A DNA stretch of 64,000 nt from Buchnera aphidicola (Cavariella theobaldi). GTDB taxonomy: Bacteria; Pseudomonadota; Gammaproteobacteria; Enterobacterales; Enterobacteriaceae. Below the pieces are notes generated by a model. It was given only the letters and a program-made list of their open reading frames with translations. It made no database searches and was not told where the DNA came from. Of the stretch, positions 47,314-58,299 are shown piece after piece. Both the position numbers and the translations under genes were made by a program. Position 1 is the stretch's first letter; each line of letters starts with the position of its first letter. Location of the stretch: NCBI RefSeq assembly GCF_964059165.1, contig NZ_OZ060413.1, forward strand, positions 1 through 64,000, given 5' to 3'.

Positions 47314-48519
47314 ATGATCAATAAAAAAATAAAAAAAATTGTTTTGGCATATTCTGGTGGTTTAGATACATCTGCAATTATTCCATGGTTAAAAGAAAAT
47401 TATAATATCAAAGTAATTGCTTTTGTAGCTAATATAGGGCAATCCCAAGAAGATCTAAATAACATTGAAAAAAAAGCATTGCATTCTGGCGCATCAGACT
47501 GTGTTGTGATGGATTTAAAAGAAGAATTTATAGAGAATTACGTTTATCCTATGTTACAAACTGGTGCTTTATACGAGGGTCACTATTTACTTGGCACTGC
47601 GATAGCTAGACCAATTATCGCTAAAAAACAAGTGGAATTAGCCTTAGATATAGGCGCAACAGCATTATGTCATGGTGCTACAGGAAAAGGTAATGATCAA
47701 GTGCGTTTTGAAATAGCCTATGCATCTTTAGCACCAGATCTACATATCATTGCTCCATGGCGCACATGGAATTTAAATTCACGAGAATCTTTATTAAAAT
47801 ATTTGCATACTCGTAACATTTCCACAACTGCAACATTAGAAAAAATTTACAGTAAAGATGAAAATTCTTGGCATGTATCAACAGAAGGAGGATTGCTGGA
47901 AAACACTTGGAATACACCTAATTCTTCTTGTTGGAGTTGGACTATTGATCCTGAAAATGCCCCACAAGAACCTGAATATATCTTATTAACAGTAGAAAAA
48001 AGTTGTGTTATTGCCATTAATAATAAAAAATTAACTCCATTGCAATGTTTAGAAGAATTAAATAAAATTGGTTCAAAACATGGAATAGGAAGAGTTGATA
48101 TAGTAGAAAATAGAATTATTGGTATAAAATCAAGAGGTTGTTATGAAACGCCAGGCGGTACTATTATGTTTACAGCAATAAGAGCAATAGAGCAATTAGT
48201 ACTAGATCGCATGAGTTTGAACTGGAGAGAAAAAATTGCTTCAGAAATGTCTTCTGTTATTTATGACGGTTTTTGGTTTGCACCAATACGACAGTCCTTA
48301 CAGGCTGCAGCGGTATCTTTAGCATCTAATGTTAACGGTATGGTGATGTTAAAATTGTATAAGGGAAGTGTTATTGCTGTAAAAAAACAATCTCCGCATT
48401 CGTTATATTCAGAAGAATATGCAACATTTAGTAAAGATGAAGTATATAATCCATCTGATGCTGAAGGGTTTATCCGTTTACTCTCTCTTTCATCTAGAAT
48501 ACGTGCAAAAAATAAATAA
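47314..48519 (+). CDS. argG: Argininosuccinate synthase
   Basis: Condenses citrulline and aspartate using ATP, the penultimate step of arginine synthesis. The 401 residues include the PP-loop AYSGGLDTS (residues 12-20), [13 protein letters not shown] and STEGGLLE. The product belongs to the shorter, widespread subfamily, unlike the 447-residue E. coli enzyme. It is followed 59 bases later by argH. The earlier arginine genes are not in this window. Confidence 0.97.
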   Translation: MINKKIKKIVLAYSGGLDTSAIIPWLKENYNIKVIAFVANIGQSQEDLNNIEKKALHSGASDCVVMDLKEEFIENYVYPMLQTGALYEGHYLLGTAIARPIIAKKQVELALDIGATALCHGATGKGNDQVRFEIAYASLAPDLHIIAPWRTWNLNSRESLLKYLHTRNISTTATLEKIYSKDENSWHVSTEGGLLENTWNTPNSSCWSWTIDPENAPQEPEYILLTVEKSCVIAINNKKLTPLQCLEELNKIGSKHGIGRVDIVENRIIGIKSRGCYETPGGTIMFTAIRAIEQLVLDRMSLNWREKIASEMSSVIYDGFWFAPIRQSLQAAAVSLASNVNGMVMLKLYKGSVIAVKKQSPHSLYSEEYATFSKDEVYNPSDAEGFIRLLSLSSRIRAKNK

Positions 48520-48578
48520 TTGTTCAATAAATTTTTTTTAATCAATATTATCTTACTATTAATTTACAGAGAAATGAT

Positions 48579-49958
48579 ATGACTCTTTGGGGTGGAAGAT
48601 TTCTTGAGAAATCTAATCAATTATTTAAAAAATTCAATACTTCATTATTGTTTGATTATATTTTAGTAAAAGAAGATATAATAGCTTCTATTGCTTGGTC
48701 AAAAGCATTAATGAAAAGCAATATTTTAACTAAAAAAGAGCAAGAAAAAATACAAACTGCACTTTTTTTATTATTAAGTGAAATAAAAAATGATAAAAAA
48801 GATATTTTAATGAGTGGTTCAGAAGATATCCATAGTTGGGTAGAGTCACGATTAATTGATCAGATTGGTGATCTTGGTAAAAAATTACATACTGGGCGTA
48901 GTCGAAATGATCAAATTACGACAGATTTAAAATTATGGTGTAAAAAAAAAATATCTTTATTATTAAAAAATATTCTAGCTTTACAAAAGACATTCGTTCT
49001 AATCGCTGAACATAATTATAATGTTATTATGCCAGGTTATACTCATTTACAAAGAGCTCAACCGATTACTTTTGCTTATTGGTGTCTAGCTTATGTAGAA
49101 ATGTTACGAAGAGATGTAGGTCGTTTAGAAGATGCAGAAAAAAGATTAAATACTAGTCCTTTAGGTTCAGGTGCTCTTGCAGGTACGGCATGGAATATTG
49201 ATCGTGAAGAGTTAGCAAAATCTATGGGCTTTGCATCTGCAACACGAAATGGCTTGGATAGTGTTTCAGATCGAGATTATGTGATTGAGCTTTTATCAGT
49301 AGCCTCCATTAGCATGATGCATTTATCACGTTTTTCTGAAGATTTGATTTTTTTTAATTCTGGTGAAGCAAATTTTATTGAATTATCTGATAATATTACA
49401 TCAGGCTCCTCTTTAATGCCTCAGAAAAAAAATCCCGATGCATTAGAACTTATACGTGGAAAATGTGGTCGTGTTTACGGTTCTTTATTTTCTATATTAA
49501 CTATATTAAAGAGTCTTCCTTTATCATATAATAAGGATATGCAAGAAGATAAAGAAGGTTTATTCGATACTTTACAAAATTGGAATATATGTTTATGCAT
49601 GGCTGCATTAATTTTAAAAAATATAAAAATAAATCGTATATCATGTAAAAAAGCAGCTGAAAAAGGTTATTCTAATGCTACGGAAATTGCAGATTATCTA
49701 GTAAAAAAAGGGGTAACTTTTCGTGAAGCTCATAATATCGCCGGTCGACTAGTTTTACAAGCTATTAATGAAAAAAAATCTTTAAATAACTTAAATCTTT
49801 CTACATTTAAATTATATAGTAATCTTTTCGAAGAAAATATATATGAAAATATTACTTTAGAAGCATGTCTTACGAAAAGAATATCTAAAGGTGGTGTAGC
49901 ACCAGAGCAAGTGCATCAAGAAATTATAAAAGCTAAAAAAAGACTTCATATTATTTAA
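48579..49958 (+). CDS. argH: Argininosuccinate lyase
   Basis: Splits argininosuccinate into arginine and fumarate. The 459 residues (E. coli 457) begin [16 protein letters not shown] and contain [21 protein letters not shown] and the family signature [12 protein letters not shown]. The catalytic serine and histidine loops are intact. Probably cotranscribed with argG. Confidence 0.98.
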   Translation: MTLWGGRFLEKSNQLFKKFNTSLLFDYILVKEDIIASIAWSKALMKSNILTKKEQEKIQTALFLLLSEIKNDKKDILMSGSEDIHSWVESRLIDQIGDLGKKLHTGRSRNDQITTDLKLWCKKKISLLLKNILALQKTFVLIAEHNYNVIMPGYTHLQRAQPITFAYWCLAYVEMLRRDVGRLEDAEKRLNTSPLGSGALAGTAWNIDREELAKSMGFASATRNGLDSVSDRDYVIELLSVASISMMHLSRFSEDLIFFNSGEANFIELSDNITSGSSLMPQKKNPDALELIRGKCGRVYGSLFSILTILKSLPLSYNKDMQEDKEGLFDTLQNWNICLCMAALILKNIKINRISCKKAAEKGYSNATEIADYLVKKGVTFREAHNIAGRLVLQAINEKKSLNNLNLSTFKLYSNLFEENIYENITLEACLTKRISKGGVAPEQVHQEIIKAKKRLHII

Positions 49959-50103
49959 AACAATTTTATATATAGAACAATATTATAGATATTTAGATTA
50001 TATACTTTTTTTACTTGGTCTTATTTTTTATTAGTGAGAATTGATAACATTAAGTACAAGTATTTTTAGATATTTTCTTTGTATCAAAAGGAATTTAAAT
50101 ATT

Positions 50104-50538
50104 ATGCAGAATATAATGTTTTTTATTCGTGACAATTTAATATTAAGTGTGATATGGTTTTTTTTACTTATTTTGATTGTCTCCTTAACTATACAAAATA
50201 TTTTATCTAAATTTACTATTATCAATTATCATCAAGCAAAAAATTTAATTGAAAAAGAAAATGCTATTATTATTGATACTCGTGTAATTGAATTATTTAA
50301 TAAAAGTCATGTAGCGAATTCTATCCACATGTCTCTGCAGAATATTTTATCCGGACATATAAAAGAATTAAAATTATCAAAAATTTATCCTATAATTCTT
50401 ATTATCAGCGAGCTCCATCAATGTAATGAGTGTACTAAACAATTACATACGCACGGATTTAATCGCATTTATGTTATAGAAGACGGAATACAATCTTGGG
50501 ATGTAAAGGATTTAAATTTATCTGTAGAAGAAAAATAA
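50104..50538 (+). CDS. yibN: Rhodanese-like membrane protein YibN
   Basis: In E. coli an inner-membrane protein with a rhodanese-like domain; reported roles concern membrane biogenesis, and the substrate is unclear. I start at ATG 50104 (MQNIMFFIRDNLILSVIWF), matching E. coli YibN; the open frame extends 21 codons further without homology. The 144-residue product (E. coli 143) has one N-terminal membrane helix (about 12-32), then the rhodanese fold with IIDTRVIELFNKSHVANSIHM. A Cys in the active-loop region (LHQCNE) aligns with the E. coli Cys. The neighbour grxC is missing. Confidence 0.9.
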   Translation: MQNIMFFIRDNLILSVIWFFLLILIVSLTIQNILSKFTIINYHQAKNLIEKENAIIIDTRVIELFNKSHVANSIHMSLQNILSGHIKELKLSKIYPIILIISELHQCNECTKQLHTHGFNRIYVIEDGIQSWDVKDLNLSVEEK

Positions 50539-50592
50539 ATGTTTTTATTTTTTAAAAAATGTTATTAATAATCAAATATATGAGTATTATAT

Positions 50593-51045
50593 ATGTCAGA
50601 AAAAAAAATAGAACCAAAATATTTTGAGATTCAACGTATTTATGTTAAAGATGTTTCTTTTGAAGCTCCTAATACACCTGATGTTTTTAATATTAGCTGG
50701 AAACCTATTATAAATATTGATTTAAATACTACGTCTTTTCAAATAGATATAGATATATTTGAAGTTATTTTACATGTTAGAGTAACTGTAAAACATCAAG
50801 ATAAATTAGTGTTTTTATGTGATGTACATCAAGCTGGTATTTTTTCGATTATTAATTTAAATAATAAAGTTCTTCAGCATTGTCTAGGTGCATATTGCCC
50901 AAATATTTTATTTCCATATGCAAGATCATGTATATCAAATTTAGTATCTTATGCTAGTTTTCCTCAATTAAATCTTGCACCTATTAATTTTGATTCTATT
51001 TATTATAAAAAAATTGAATTAGAAAAAAATAACATAAAAAAATAA
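50593..51045 (+). CDS. secB: Protein-export chaperone SecB
   Basis: Tetrameric chaperone that keeps preproteins unfolded and hands them to SecA. The 150 residues (E. coli 155) contain IQRIYVKDVSFEAPNTP, the CDVHQAGIF strand and the LGAYCPNILFPYARSCIS region. The yibN-secB order is that of E. coli. Few exported proteins are expected in this organism, so retention is notable. Confidence 0.97.
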   Translation: MSEKKIEPKYFEIQRIYVKDVSFEAPNTPDVFNISWKPIINIDLNTTSFQIDIDIFEVILHVRVTVKHQDKLVFLCDVHQAGIFSIINLNNKVLQHCLGAYCPNILFPYARSCISNLVSYASFPQLNLAPINFDSIYYKKIELEKNNIKK

Positions 51046-51112
51046 TAATCATAGTATAAAAAATTTTTAAAAATATTTTAATATAATCTACAAGATATAT
51101 TAAGGCAAATAT

Positions 51113-51937
51113 ATGGGTTTTATCAGTACAGTAGATATATGGAACAAAATAAAAAACGAAGCTGATTTGATGAGTAAAAAAGAACCTGTTTTATATAAAT
51201 TTTATAAAAAAAGTGTATTACAGCATAAAACGTTGGGTGATGCTTTAATTTATATGTTGTCTAATATATTATCTACATCACTTATATCAAAACATTGCTT
51301 AAAAAAAATTTTACGCAATATATATATAAAATATCCAGATATATTGTTATGTTTAGTTCGAGATATAGTATGTATTGTCACCAAAGATCCAGCGGTAAAA
51401 AATTATTTAACACCATTTCTATATTTAAAAGGTTTTCATGCGATAGCTATACATAGAGTCAATCATATTCTATGGAAAGAAAAAAAAATTGAATTGGCTC
51501 TTTATTTACAAAGTAGAATGTCTAGTATTTTTTCTATTGATATTCATCCAGCTGCAAATATAGGATCAGGCATCATGCTGGATCATGCAACTGGTATTGT
51601 TATTGGTGAAAGCGTTATAATTGAAGATAATGTTATCATTTTACAGTCAGTAACGTTAGGTGGAACAGGAAAAAATAGTGGTAAAAATAGACATCCTAAA
51701 ATTAGAGAGGGGGTAATGATTGGTGCGGGAGCTAAAATTTTAGGTAATATTGAAGTGGGTGTAGGTTCCAAGATAGGAGCTGGTTCTATCGTATTACACA
51801 CTGTACCTTCATATGTTACAGTTGCCGGTGTTCCAGCAAAAATTGTTAGTCAATTAGATAGTAAAAAAATATTTTTTAGAAAAGATTATAAATACCGTTT
51901 AAATGTAGAAACATTTCAATATGGTGATGGAATTTAG
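51113..51937 (+). CDS. cysE: Serine O-acetyltransferase
   Basis: Makes O-acetylserine, the committed step of cysteine synthesis. The 274 residues (E. coli 273) have the N-terminal helical domain and a left-handed beta-helix of hexapeptide repeats with IHPAANIGSGIMLDHATGIV and VTLGGTGK. The C-terminal tail ends YGDGI; in this family the terminal Ile inserts into the CysK active site. The residue aligned with E. coli Met256, important for cysteine feedback inhibition, is Lys257. gpsA, between secB and cysE in E. coli, is absent. Confidence 0.97.
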   Translation: MGFISTVDIWNKIKNEADLMSKKEPVLYKFYKKSVLQHKTLGDALIYMLSNILSTSLISKHCLKKILRNIYIKYPDILLCLVRDIVCIVTKDPAVKNYLTPFLYLKGFHAIAIHRVNHILWKEKKIELALYLQSRMSSIFSIDIHPAANIGSGIMLDHATGIVIGESVIIEDNVIILQSVTLGGTGKNSGKNRHPKIREGVMIGAGAKILGNIEVGVGSKIGAGSIVLHTVPSYVTVAGVPAKIVSQLDSKKIFFRKDYKYRLNVETFQYGDGI

Positions 51938-51965
51938 TTAAATATCACATTATAAAAATGTTTAT

Positions 51966-51990
51966 CTATGTAATCATAGTATATTTTTTT
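51966..51990. terminator. Small hairpin between converging cysE and rpoD
   Basis: CTATG (51966-51970) pairs with CATAG (51975-51979) around TAAT, followed by TATATTTTTTT on the plus strand. It fits a weak intrinsic terminator for cysE. Confidence 0.45.
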
Positions 51991-52009
51991 AAACTAAATA
52001 TTAAATATT

Positions 52010-53848
52010 TCAATCATCTAAAAAACTACGTAATATTTCTGATCGGCTGGGATGGCGCAATTTTCTTAGTGCTTTAGCTTCTATTTGACGAATTCTTTCG
52101 CGTGTTACATCGAATTGTTTTCCTACTTCTTCTAGCGTATGATCAGTATTCATATCAATACCAAATCGCATACGCAAAACTTTAGCTTCACGTGCTGTTA
52201 ATCCAGCTAAAACATCATGCGTAGCAGAACGTAAACTTTCAGATGTGGCTGAATCTAATGGTAGCTCTAAAGTTGTATCTTCTATAAAATCACCTAAATG
52301 TGAATCATCATCATCACCAATTGGGGTTTCCATAGATATAGGTTCTTTTGCTATCTTTAAGACTTTTCTTATTTTATCTTCTGGAATGAGCATTTTTTCT
52401 GACAATTCCTCAGGTGTAGGTTCTCGCCCAACTTCTTGTAACATTTGTCTTGATATACGATTAAGTTTATTAATTGTTTCAATCATATGTACGGGAATTC
52501 GAATAGTTCGAGCTTGATCGGCAATAGAGCGTGTAATGGCTTGTCTGATCCACCAAGTTGCATAAGTAGAAAACTTATAACCACGACGATATTCAAACTT
52601 ATCAACTGCTTTCATTAATCCGATATTACCTTCTTGAATCAAATCTAAAAATTGTAAACCGCGGTTAGTATATTTTTTTGCAATAGAAATAACAAGTCTT
52701 AAATTTGCTTCTACCATTTCTTTTTTTGCTTGCTTAGCTTTTAGTTCTCCAATTAACATTCTTTTGTTAATATCTTTTACTTGCTCAATAGTTAAACCTG
52801 TTTCCTCTTCTATTTTTACTAATTTATTAATACGAGTTATAATATTTTCTTTTACATCTTTAATTTTTTCAGACCATGGTTGATTCATTTTTTGTGCAAT
52901 AATAATCCATTGATTATTTGTTTCGTGCCCTAAAAAAAAATGGATGAAATTTTTTCGAGGCATTTTACAGTGTTCTACACATAATTTCATAATTGATCTT
53001 TCTTGTATGCGTACTCTTTCCATCATATAACGCATATTATTTACTAAATAATCAAATTGTTTTGGTACTAATCTAAATTGTTTAAAAATTTCAGAAAGAT
53101 TATGTATAGCTAATAATGAATCTTTATGATTTCGATTTTTCTGTTTTATTGTATTACTAGTATTAATGTATTGATTACGTAGTTCAGAAAATTTTTCTCT
53201 TGCTAATTCCGGATCAATTATCTGATCGTCTTCATTGTCTTCTGGATTATTTTCTTCATCCTCTTCATGATTATGTTCTGTATGAACTAGTTCGGAACCA
53301 ATATGAATATGTCCAGGGGAGAAAAAATTTTCTGCATTAGGATCAATAAAACCAGTAATTATATCAGATAATCTGATTTGTCCAGTTTTAATTCGATCAT
53401 ATTGCTCAAGAAGATAAGTAATTGCTTCTGGATATTCTGCAACAGAGCATTGTACTTGATTAATACCTTCTTCAATACGTTTGGCAATATCAATTTCACC
53501 TTCTCTTGTAAGTAATTCTACACTTCCCATTTCGCGCATATACATACGTACTGGATCAGTAGTTCTACCTATTTCAGATTCTACGTGAGAAAGTACTTGT
53601 GTGACTTCTTCCACTGCATCTTCATCTGTATCCGAACTAGTTTCATTTAAAATTAGATCATCAGAATCTGGGGCTTCTTCTAATACTGGAATGCCCATAT
53701 CGGTAATCATTTGAATAATATCATCGATTTGTTCAGAATCAATGATATCTTCTGGTAAATGATCGTTTACTTCAGCATATGTTAAATATCCTTGCTCTTT
53801 GCCATGAGTAACAAGTAGCTTAAGTTGTGATTTTGGATTGTGCTCCAT
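52010..53848 (-). CDS. rpoD: RNA polymerase sigma-70 (housekeeping) factor
   Basis: Primary sigma factor. The 612 residues (E. coli 613) align over the full length: region 1.1 ([23 protein letters not shown]), region 1.2 ([11 protein letters not shown]), the acidic spacer, region 2 ([29 protein letters not shown]), region 3, and region 4 with the helix-turn-helix [20 protein letters not shown]. The rpsU-dnaG-rpoD order is the macromolecular-synthesis operon of E. coli. Confidence 0.99.
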   Translation of the reverse strand: MEHNPKSQLKLLVTHGKEQGYLTYAEVNDHLPEDIIDSEQIDDIIQMITDMGIPVLEEAPDSDDLILNETSSDTDEDAVEEVTQVLSHVESEIGRTTDPVRMYMREMGSVELLTREGEIDIAKRIEEGINQVQCSVAEYPEAITYLLEQYDRIKTGQIRLSDIITGFIDPNAENFFSPGHIHIGSELVHTEHNHEEDEENNPEDNEDDQIIDPELAREKFSELRNQYINTSNTIKQKNRNHKDSLLAIHNLSEIFKQFRLVPKQFDYLVNNMRYMMERVRIQERSIMKLCVEHCKMPRKNFIHFFLGHETNNQWIIIAQKMNQPWSEKIKDVKENIITRINKLVKIEEETGLTIEQVKDINKRMLIGELKAKQAKKEMVEANLRLVISIAKKYTNRGLQFLDLIQEGNIGLMKAVDKFEYRRGYKFSTYATWWIRQAITRSIADQARTIRIPVHMIETINKLNRISRQMLQEVGREPTPEELSEKMLIPEDKIRKVLKIAKEPISMETPIGDDDDSHLGDFIEDTTLELPLDSATSESLRSATHDVLAGLTAREAKVLRMRFGIDMNTDHTLEEVGKQFDVTRERIRQIEAKALRKLRHPSRSEILRSFLDD

Positions 53849-53952
53849 AAGATGGCATCCAACTGGTTTAATTTTATGAGTATTAATTGACTATTATTGT
53901 CAATAATGAGTAATAAAAATATTTTTTATTTTAAAATTATAAATATCAAATG

Positions 53953-55686
53953 TCATTTTTTTTTTGATAATGATTTGTTAATTGACCATACTTCTTTTTT
54001 TTCACTTATTGTTAATCCATGTATTCTTTCTTTTGAAATAAGATGTTCGTATCTTTTTTCCAAAATTTTATCATATATATTCATTAATAAGTCTAAAAAC
54101 ATATTATTAATTTCTTTAGGTGCAATCATATGATCCCACCTAGCTAAAATGTTTAAAATTCTAATAATTTTTTTTTCTCGATAAAATTCTAATAGTTGAC
54201 CCATATTTATATTCGGAAATTGAATGCATTTATTTAATATTTCCAAAAAAATAGGAAAACCTTTAATATGAATATTATTTAGATTGAGTTCTTTAGGTAT
54301 TATTCTAGATAGATTAGGATTTTGTATAAGAAGTCCAATTAGAGTGCGCATTGGAGTGCGTTTAATTTTAAAATTATAATATTTATATTGAAGATTTTCT
54401 TTTTCATATAAAAATTTTTCAAATTGATTATCATCTAAAATACCTATTTTTCTAGCTAATATTTGTCGAAAATAAATACGTATTGTATCACTGGGGATTT
54501 TATTAATTAAAGGAAGAGCACTTTTGCTTAAATAAAATTTGTCATCTGTAGACGATAAATTAACATTTTTTAATATATTTTGAAAAAAAAATTCAGACAT
54601 GGTCATAGCATTATCAATGCGTTTTTGAAAATTGTTTTTTCCTTCTTTACGAACTATAGTATCCGGATCTTCATTAATAGGTAATAATATAAATTTTAAT
54701 GTTTTTTCGTCAGAGATATATGGAAGAGCAATTTTTAATGCTCTCCAAGCTGCATTAACACCTGATACATCTCCATCATAACAATATATAACTGTATCTG
54801 TAACATTAAAAAGAATTTTAATTTGATCCTCTGTTGTTGCGGTGCCAAGAGATGAAACAGCATAACAAATATTATATTGTGTTAATGTTATAACATCAAT
54901 ATAACCCTCTACTACTAGTAAATATTTTGGTTTTAAACATGTTTTTTTAATCTGATATAATCCGTAAATTTCTTTTCCTTTATGAAAAATATTATCTTCA
55001 GGAGAGTTTAGATATTTAGGTGTAATATCATATAAAGAACGACCGCCAAAACCGATAATTTTTCCATTTTTATTATGAATGGGAAAAATAATGCGTCCAT
55101 AAAAACGATTGTATATATAACCTGTTTGATTAATGGATAAAATTTTATAATGTATGAGGTCTTGTTGAAAATTTTTAGTAATATTGAACTGTTTAGAAAA
55201 TTGCTTCCAATCTTTGCTGACAAAACCAATGGAGAAAATATCCATCATTTTTTTGCTAATTCCCCTTTTTTTCATGTATTCTTGAGCTACATGAGTAAGT
55301 AGTATATTTTTTTGGTATAATCTAGATATTTTTTCCATTAATGAATAAATTTTTTGTTTTTTATTATATTCATTATTGTATATTGTTTGGAATGGTATCT
55401 TAACTCCATTGGTTAAAGCCAATTCTTGAACACTTTCTATAAAATTTAAATGATCATAATTGATAAGAAAATCAATAGCATTTCCATGTGCACTACATCC
55501 AAAACAATAGTAAAATTGCTTTTCATAACTTACAGTAAAAGATGGAGTTTTATCATGATGAAAAGGACAGTTAGTTTTATAATTTTGGCCTTGCTTTTTT
55601 AATTTTATACGCGCATTAATGAGATCTACAATATTGGTTTGAGTTAATAGATCATGAATAAAATGTTTCGGTATTTTTCCAGACAT
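53953..55686 (-). CDS. dnaG: DNA primase
   Basis: Synthesises RNA primers for replication. The 577 residues (E. coli 581) have the N-terminal zinc finger ([11 protein letters not shown] and [11 protein letters not shown] supply Cys, His, Cys, Cys), the TOPRIM core with [11 protein letters not shown] and YCYDGDVSG, and the C-terminal helicase-binding domain ending [13 protein letters not shown]. It sits between rpsU and rpoD; the 104-base gap to rpoD contains a 6-bp dyad (ATTGAC/GTCAAT near 53887-53905). Confidence 0.98.
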   Translation of the reverse strand: MSGKIPKHFIHDLLTQTNIVDLINARIKLKKQGQNYKTNCPFHHDKTPSFTVSYEKQFYYCFGCSAHGNAIDFLINYDHLNFIESVQELALTNGVKIPFQTIYNNEYNKKQKIYSLMEKISRLYQKNILLTHVAQEYMKKRGISKKMMDIFSIGFVSKDWKQFSKQFNITKNFQQDLIHYKILSINQTGYIYNRFYGRIIFPIHNKNGKIIGFGGRSLYDITPKYLNSPEDNIFHKGKEIYGLYQIKKTCLKPKYLLVVEGYIDVITLTQYNICYAVSSLGTATTEDQIKILFNVTDTVIYCYDGDVSGVNAAWRALKIALPYISDEKTLKFILLPINEDPDTIVRKEGKNNFQKRIDNAMTMSEFFFQNILKNVNLSSTDDKFYLSKSALPLINKIPSDTIRIYFRQILARKIGILDDNQFEKFLYEKENLQYKYYNFKIKRTPMRTLIGLLIQNPNLSRIIPKELNLNNIHIKGFPIFLEILNKCIQFPNINMGQLLEFYREKKIIRILNILARWDHMIAPKEINNMFLDLLMNIYDKILEKRYEHLISKERIHGLTISEKKEVWSINKSLSKKK

Positions 55687-55763
55687 ATATTTTGTAAAAA
55701 GTTATTGTCTATTTTATCAGTAGGAATAGTTTTTCGCTATTTTATGATAATCAAAAAATATAA

Positions 55764-55979
55764 TTAATACATTCGAATACGTTTTGCATTTTCTCGTGTT
55801 AGTTTTTTTGCAAGACGCTTTACTGCAGAGGCTTTTGCTCTTTTTCGTTCTGTCGTAGGTTTTTCATAAAATTCTCTTCTACGAATTTCAGATAATATTC
55901 CAGCCTTTTCACAAGCTCTTTTAAAGCGGCGTAGTGCTACGTCGAAAGGTTCATTTTCACGTACTTTAATGATGGGCAT
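55764..55979 (-). CDS. rpsU: 30S ribosomal protein S21
   Basis: Small basic protein of the 30S platform. I start at the ATG complementing 55977-55979, giving 71 residues ([20 protein letters not shown]) as in E. coli, with AGGTG about 12 bases upstream; the frame's GTG four codons earlier is not needed. It is first in the rpsU-dnaG-rpoD operon. A short stem (AATAG/CTATT) in the gap to dnaG may reduce read-through. Confidence 0.97.
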   Translation of the reverse strand: MPIIKVRENEPFDVALRRFKRACEKAGILSEIRRREFYEKPTTERKRAKASAVKRLAKKLTRENAKRIRMY

Positions 55980-56213
55980 TATAATATTCACCTCTATTTT
56001 ATTATTTATGTAAAATAATACTTAATAAAATTTATATAATCACATTAAATAATAAATCCTATATTAATTAATATAATATTGTAAAGCATCATTTTATATT
56101 TCAATAAATGATAACAATCTTTATTGCTTATTTTCTTTACTTAGAATAACATTAATTTAAAATAATTGTGAAATCTATTTTGTTCTTATTTTAATTATTA
56201 ATAGGTAAAACAT

Positions 56214-57221
56214 ATGAAAGTATTAGGAATTGAAACTTCCTGTGATGATACTGGAATCGCTATATACGATAGTAATCATGGATTCATTAGTAATGAATTA
56301 CACAGTCAAAATGATTTACATACTTTATATGGTGGCGTTGTACCTGAATTAGCAGCTCGTGTTCATATGAATACTATCTCTGTTTTTTTAGAAAAAATCT
56401 TTACAAAAAAAACTATTATGCCGAAAATTGATTTAATTGCATATACCGCAGGTCCTGGTTTAGTAAATTCATTATTAGTTGGTGCAGCATTTGCAAGCTC
56501 TTTGAGTTTTTTTTTAAAAATTCCCATTGTACCCGTAAATCATATGGAAGCACACTTATTATCGCCTATGTTAAGTGATTCGTCTATTAAATTTCCTTTT
56601 ATTGGATTACTAGTATCTGGAAAACATACTCAGTTAATTAGTGCACAAGAATTTGGTAAATATGAATTGTTAGGTGATTCTCTTGATGATGCAGCTGGTG
56701 AGGCATTTGATAAAATTGCGAAACTGTTAGGGCTAAGATATCCCGGCGGTCCTGAAATTTTTAAACTAGCTCAGATGAGTACAAAGAATACTTTATTTTT
56801 TCCTCGACCTATGATTAATCATTCAAATTTAGACTTTAGTTTTTCTGGTTTAAAAACGTTTACTGCTAATATGATTAAAAAACATGATTTGAATATACAA
56901 ATGAAAGCTAATATTGCTCAAGCTTTCCAAGATGCAGTTATTGATATATTATTAATTAAAAGTAAAAAAGCATTGCAAAATAAAGGATGGACAAAATTAG
57001 TCATTGCTGGTGGTGTTAGTGCCAATCTGCTATTACGAAAAAAAGCAGATATGATGATAAAAAAATATTTTAATGGAAAAGTGTTTTTTGCTCATCCGAA
57101 ATTATGTACTGATAATGGCGCAATGATTGCTTACTTGGGTTTTTTACGTAGACATGAAGCAAAAAAAAATCAATTAGAAATAAAAGTTCGATCTAAATGG
57201 TTAATTAAAGATTTGTTTTAA
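56214..57221 (+). CDS. tsaD: tRNA threonylcarbamoyladenosine transferase subunit TsaD
   Basis: Transfers the threonylcarbamoyl group to A37 of ANN-decoding tRNAs, with TsaB and TsaE. The 335 residues (E. coli 337) begin [16 protein letters not shown], with metal ligands in NHMEAHLLS and the ASKHA-fold motifs [10 protein letters not shown] and [14 protein letters not shown]. Its 3' end overlaps that of the converging ribB by 17 bases. It is divergent from rpsU, as in E. coli. Confidence 0.98.
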   Translation: MKVLGIETSCDDTGIAIYDSNHGFISNELHSQNDLHTLYGGVVPELAARVHMNTISVFLEKIFTKKTIMPKIDLIAYTAGPGLVNSLLVGAAFASSLSFFLKIPIVPVNHMEAHLLSPMLSDSSIKFPFIGLLVSGKHTQLISAQEFGKYELLGDSLDDAAGEAFDKIAKLLGLRYPGGPEIFKLAQMSTKNTLFFPRPMINHSNLDFSFSGLKTFTANMIKKHDLNIQMKANIAQAFQDAVIDILLIKSKKALQNKGWTKLVIAGGVSANLLLRKKADMMIKKYFNGKVFFAHPKLCTDNGAMIAYLGFLRRHEAKKNQLEIKVRSKWLIKDLF

Positions 57222-57879
57222 ATATTTTTTTATATTTTATATTAATCTTTTTTACGTATAAGATTATATCTTTGATAGTTAATATTTTCATATTATAACA
57301 TTTAGAAAATTCTATAGCTTCCAGAGCACGCATCATAGATCCATCTTTATTTGTTAATTCACAAATAACTCCTGCTGGTTTAAAACCGGCTAGAGATGCC
57401 ATCTCGATAGCAGCTTCAGTATGTCCAGCTCGTTTTAAAATACCACCAGAATGACCTATTAAAGGAAATATATGACCTGGTCTATTAAGATCGTTAGGTT
57501 TTGCATCATCAGCTATAGCAGTTTTAATTGTAGTTATTCTATCTTTGGCTGATACACCAGTAGAAATTCCCCGGGAGGCTTCAATAGTAACAGTAAATGC
57601 AGTACGATATATACTGGTATTATTTTGTACCATCATTGGTAGATTCAATTCTTGGCGTTTCGATTCAGTAATACAAAGACAGACAATTCCGCTTCCATAT
57701 CGAATAGTTAGAGCCATTTGTTCTACGGTCATATTTTCACATGTAAATACTAGATCTCCTTCATTTTCTCTTTTTTCATCATCTAATACTATAATACCTT
57801 GACCTAATTTTAATGCACTAATAGCTTGTTTTATTCTTTCTGTAGGCGTTCCAAATTGTGATAATAATTTTTGATTCAT
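57205..57879 (-). CDS. ribB: 3,4-dihydroxy-2-butanone-4-phosphate synthase
   Basis: Converts ribulose 5-phosphate to the four-carbon precursor of riboflavin, a vitamin that Buchnera supplies to aphids. The 224 residues (E. coli 217) begin [16 protein letters not shown], with the catalytic [10 protein letters not shown] and [10 protein letters not shown]. The C-terminal tail is lysine-rich and slightly long because its coding region runs into the complement of tsaD. No FMN riboswitch is visible upstream. Confidence 0.97.
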   Translation of the reverse strand: MNQKLLSQFGTPTERIKQAISALKLGQGIIVLDDEKRENEGDLVFTCENMTVEQMALTIRYGSGIVCLCITESKRQELNLPMMVQNNTSIYRTAFTVTIEASRGISTGVSAKDRITTIKTAIADDAKPNDLNRPGHIFPLIGHSGGILKRAGHTEAAIEMASLAGFKPAGVICELTNKDGSMMRALEAIEFSKCYNMKILTIKDIILYVKKINIKYKKIFKTNL

Positions 57880-58299
57880 TTTTCCAGCCTTTATAAATAA
57901 TTCGATTCTTTAATAAGAACAGGAAGTATTTTATTATATCTTAAGCGGATTGTAAGAAAAATACAAATTTTTATTATTTTTTTTATTATATAATATTGTT
58001 TATAGATGTTTTGCATTCAAGAAGAAACCTATACTTTATTTCTATATAGAACAACTTTTAAAATATTTTTTGAATATTTTTTATATAATCAATATAGTAT
58101 ATATTATATAATCAAAAATAGGGTATAAATATTTATTATAAAATTTTTATACACAATACACATTTTTATAAGTTATTAACATAATAGTTTAATTATATTT
58201 TAAAAAAATATTATGTATTGTTCTGTGTTTTATAATTCAAAATTTTTTTAAATGACATAAATAATTTATGATATATTTTTTTTTATAAAAGAGTATTAT
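57880..58299. other. Gene-free spacer between ribB and cca
   Basis: About 420 bases of A/T-rich DNA with no coding signal. The ribB leader lacks the G-rich conserved segments of an FMN riboswitch. TATATAATCAA occurs twice around 58080-58120 within an imperfect inverted repeat. A single TTATACACA at 58147-58155 matches a DnaA box but stands alone. Promoters of ribB and cca must lie here. Confidence 0.5.

Noticed and set aside
58147-58155. Perfect DnaA-box sequence TTATACACA between ribB and cca
   Set aside because: A single copy with no second box or replication gene nearby; expected by chance in this composition.
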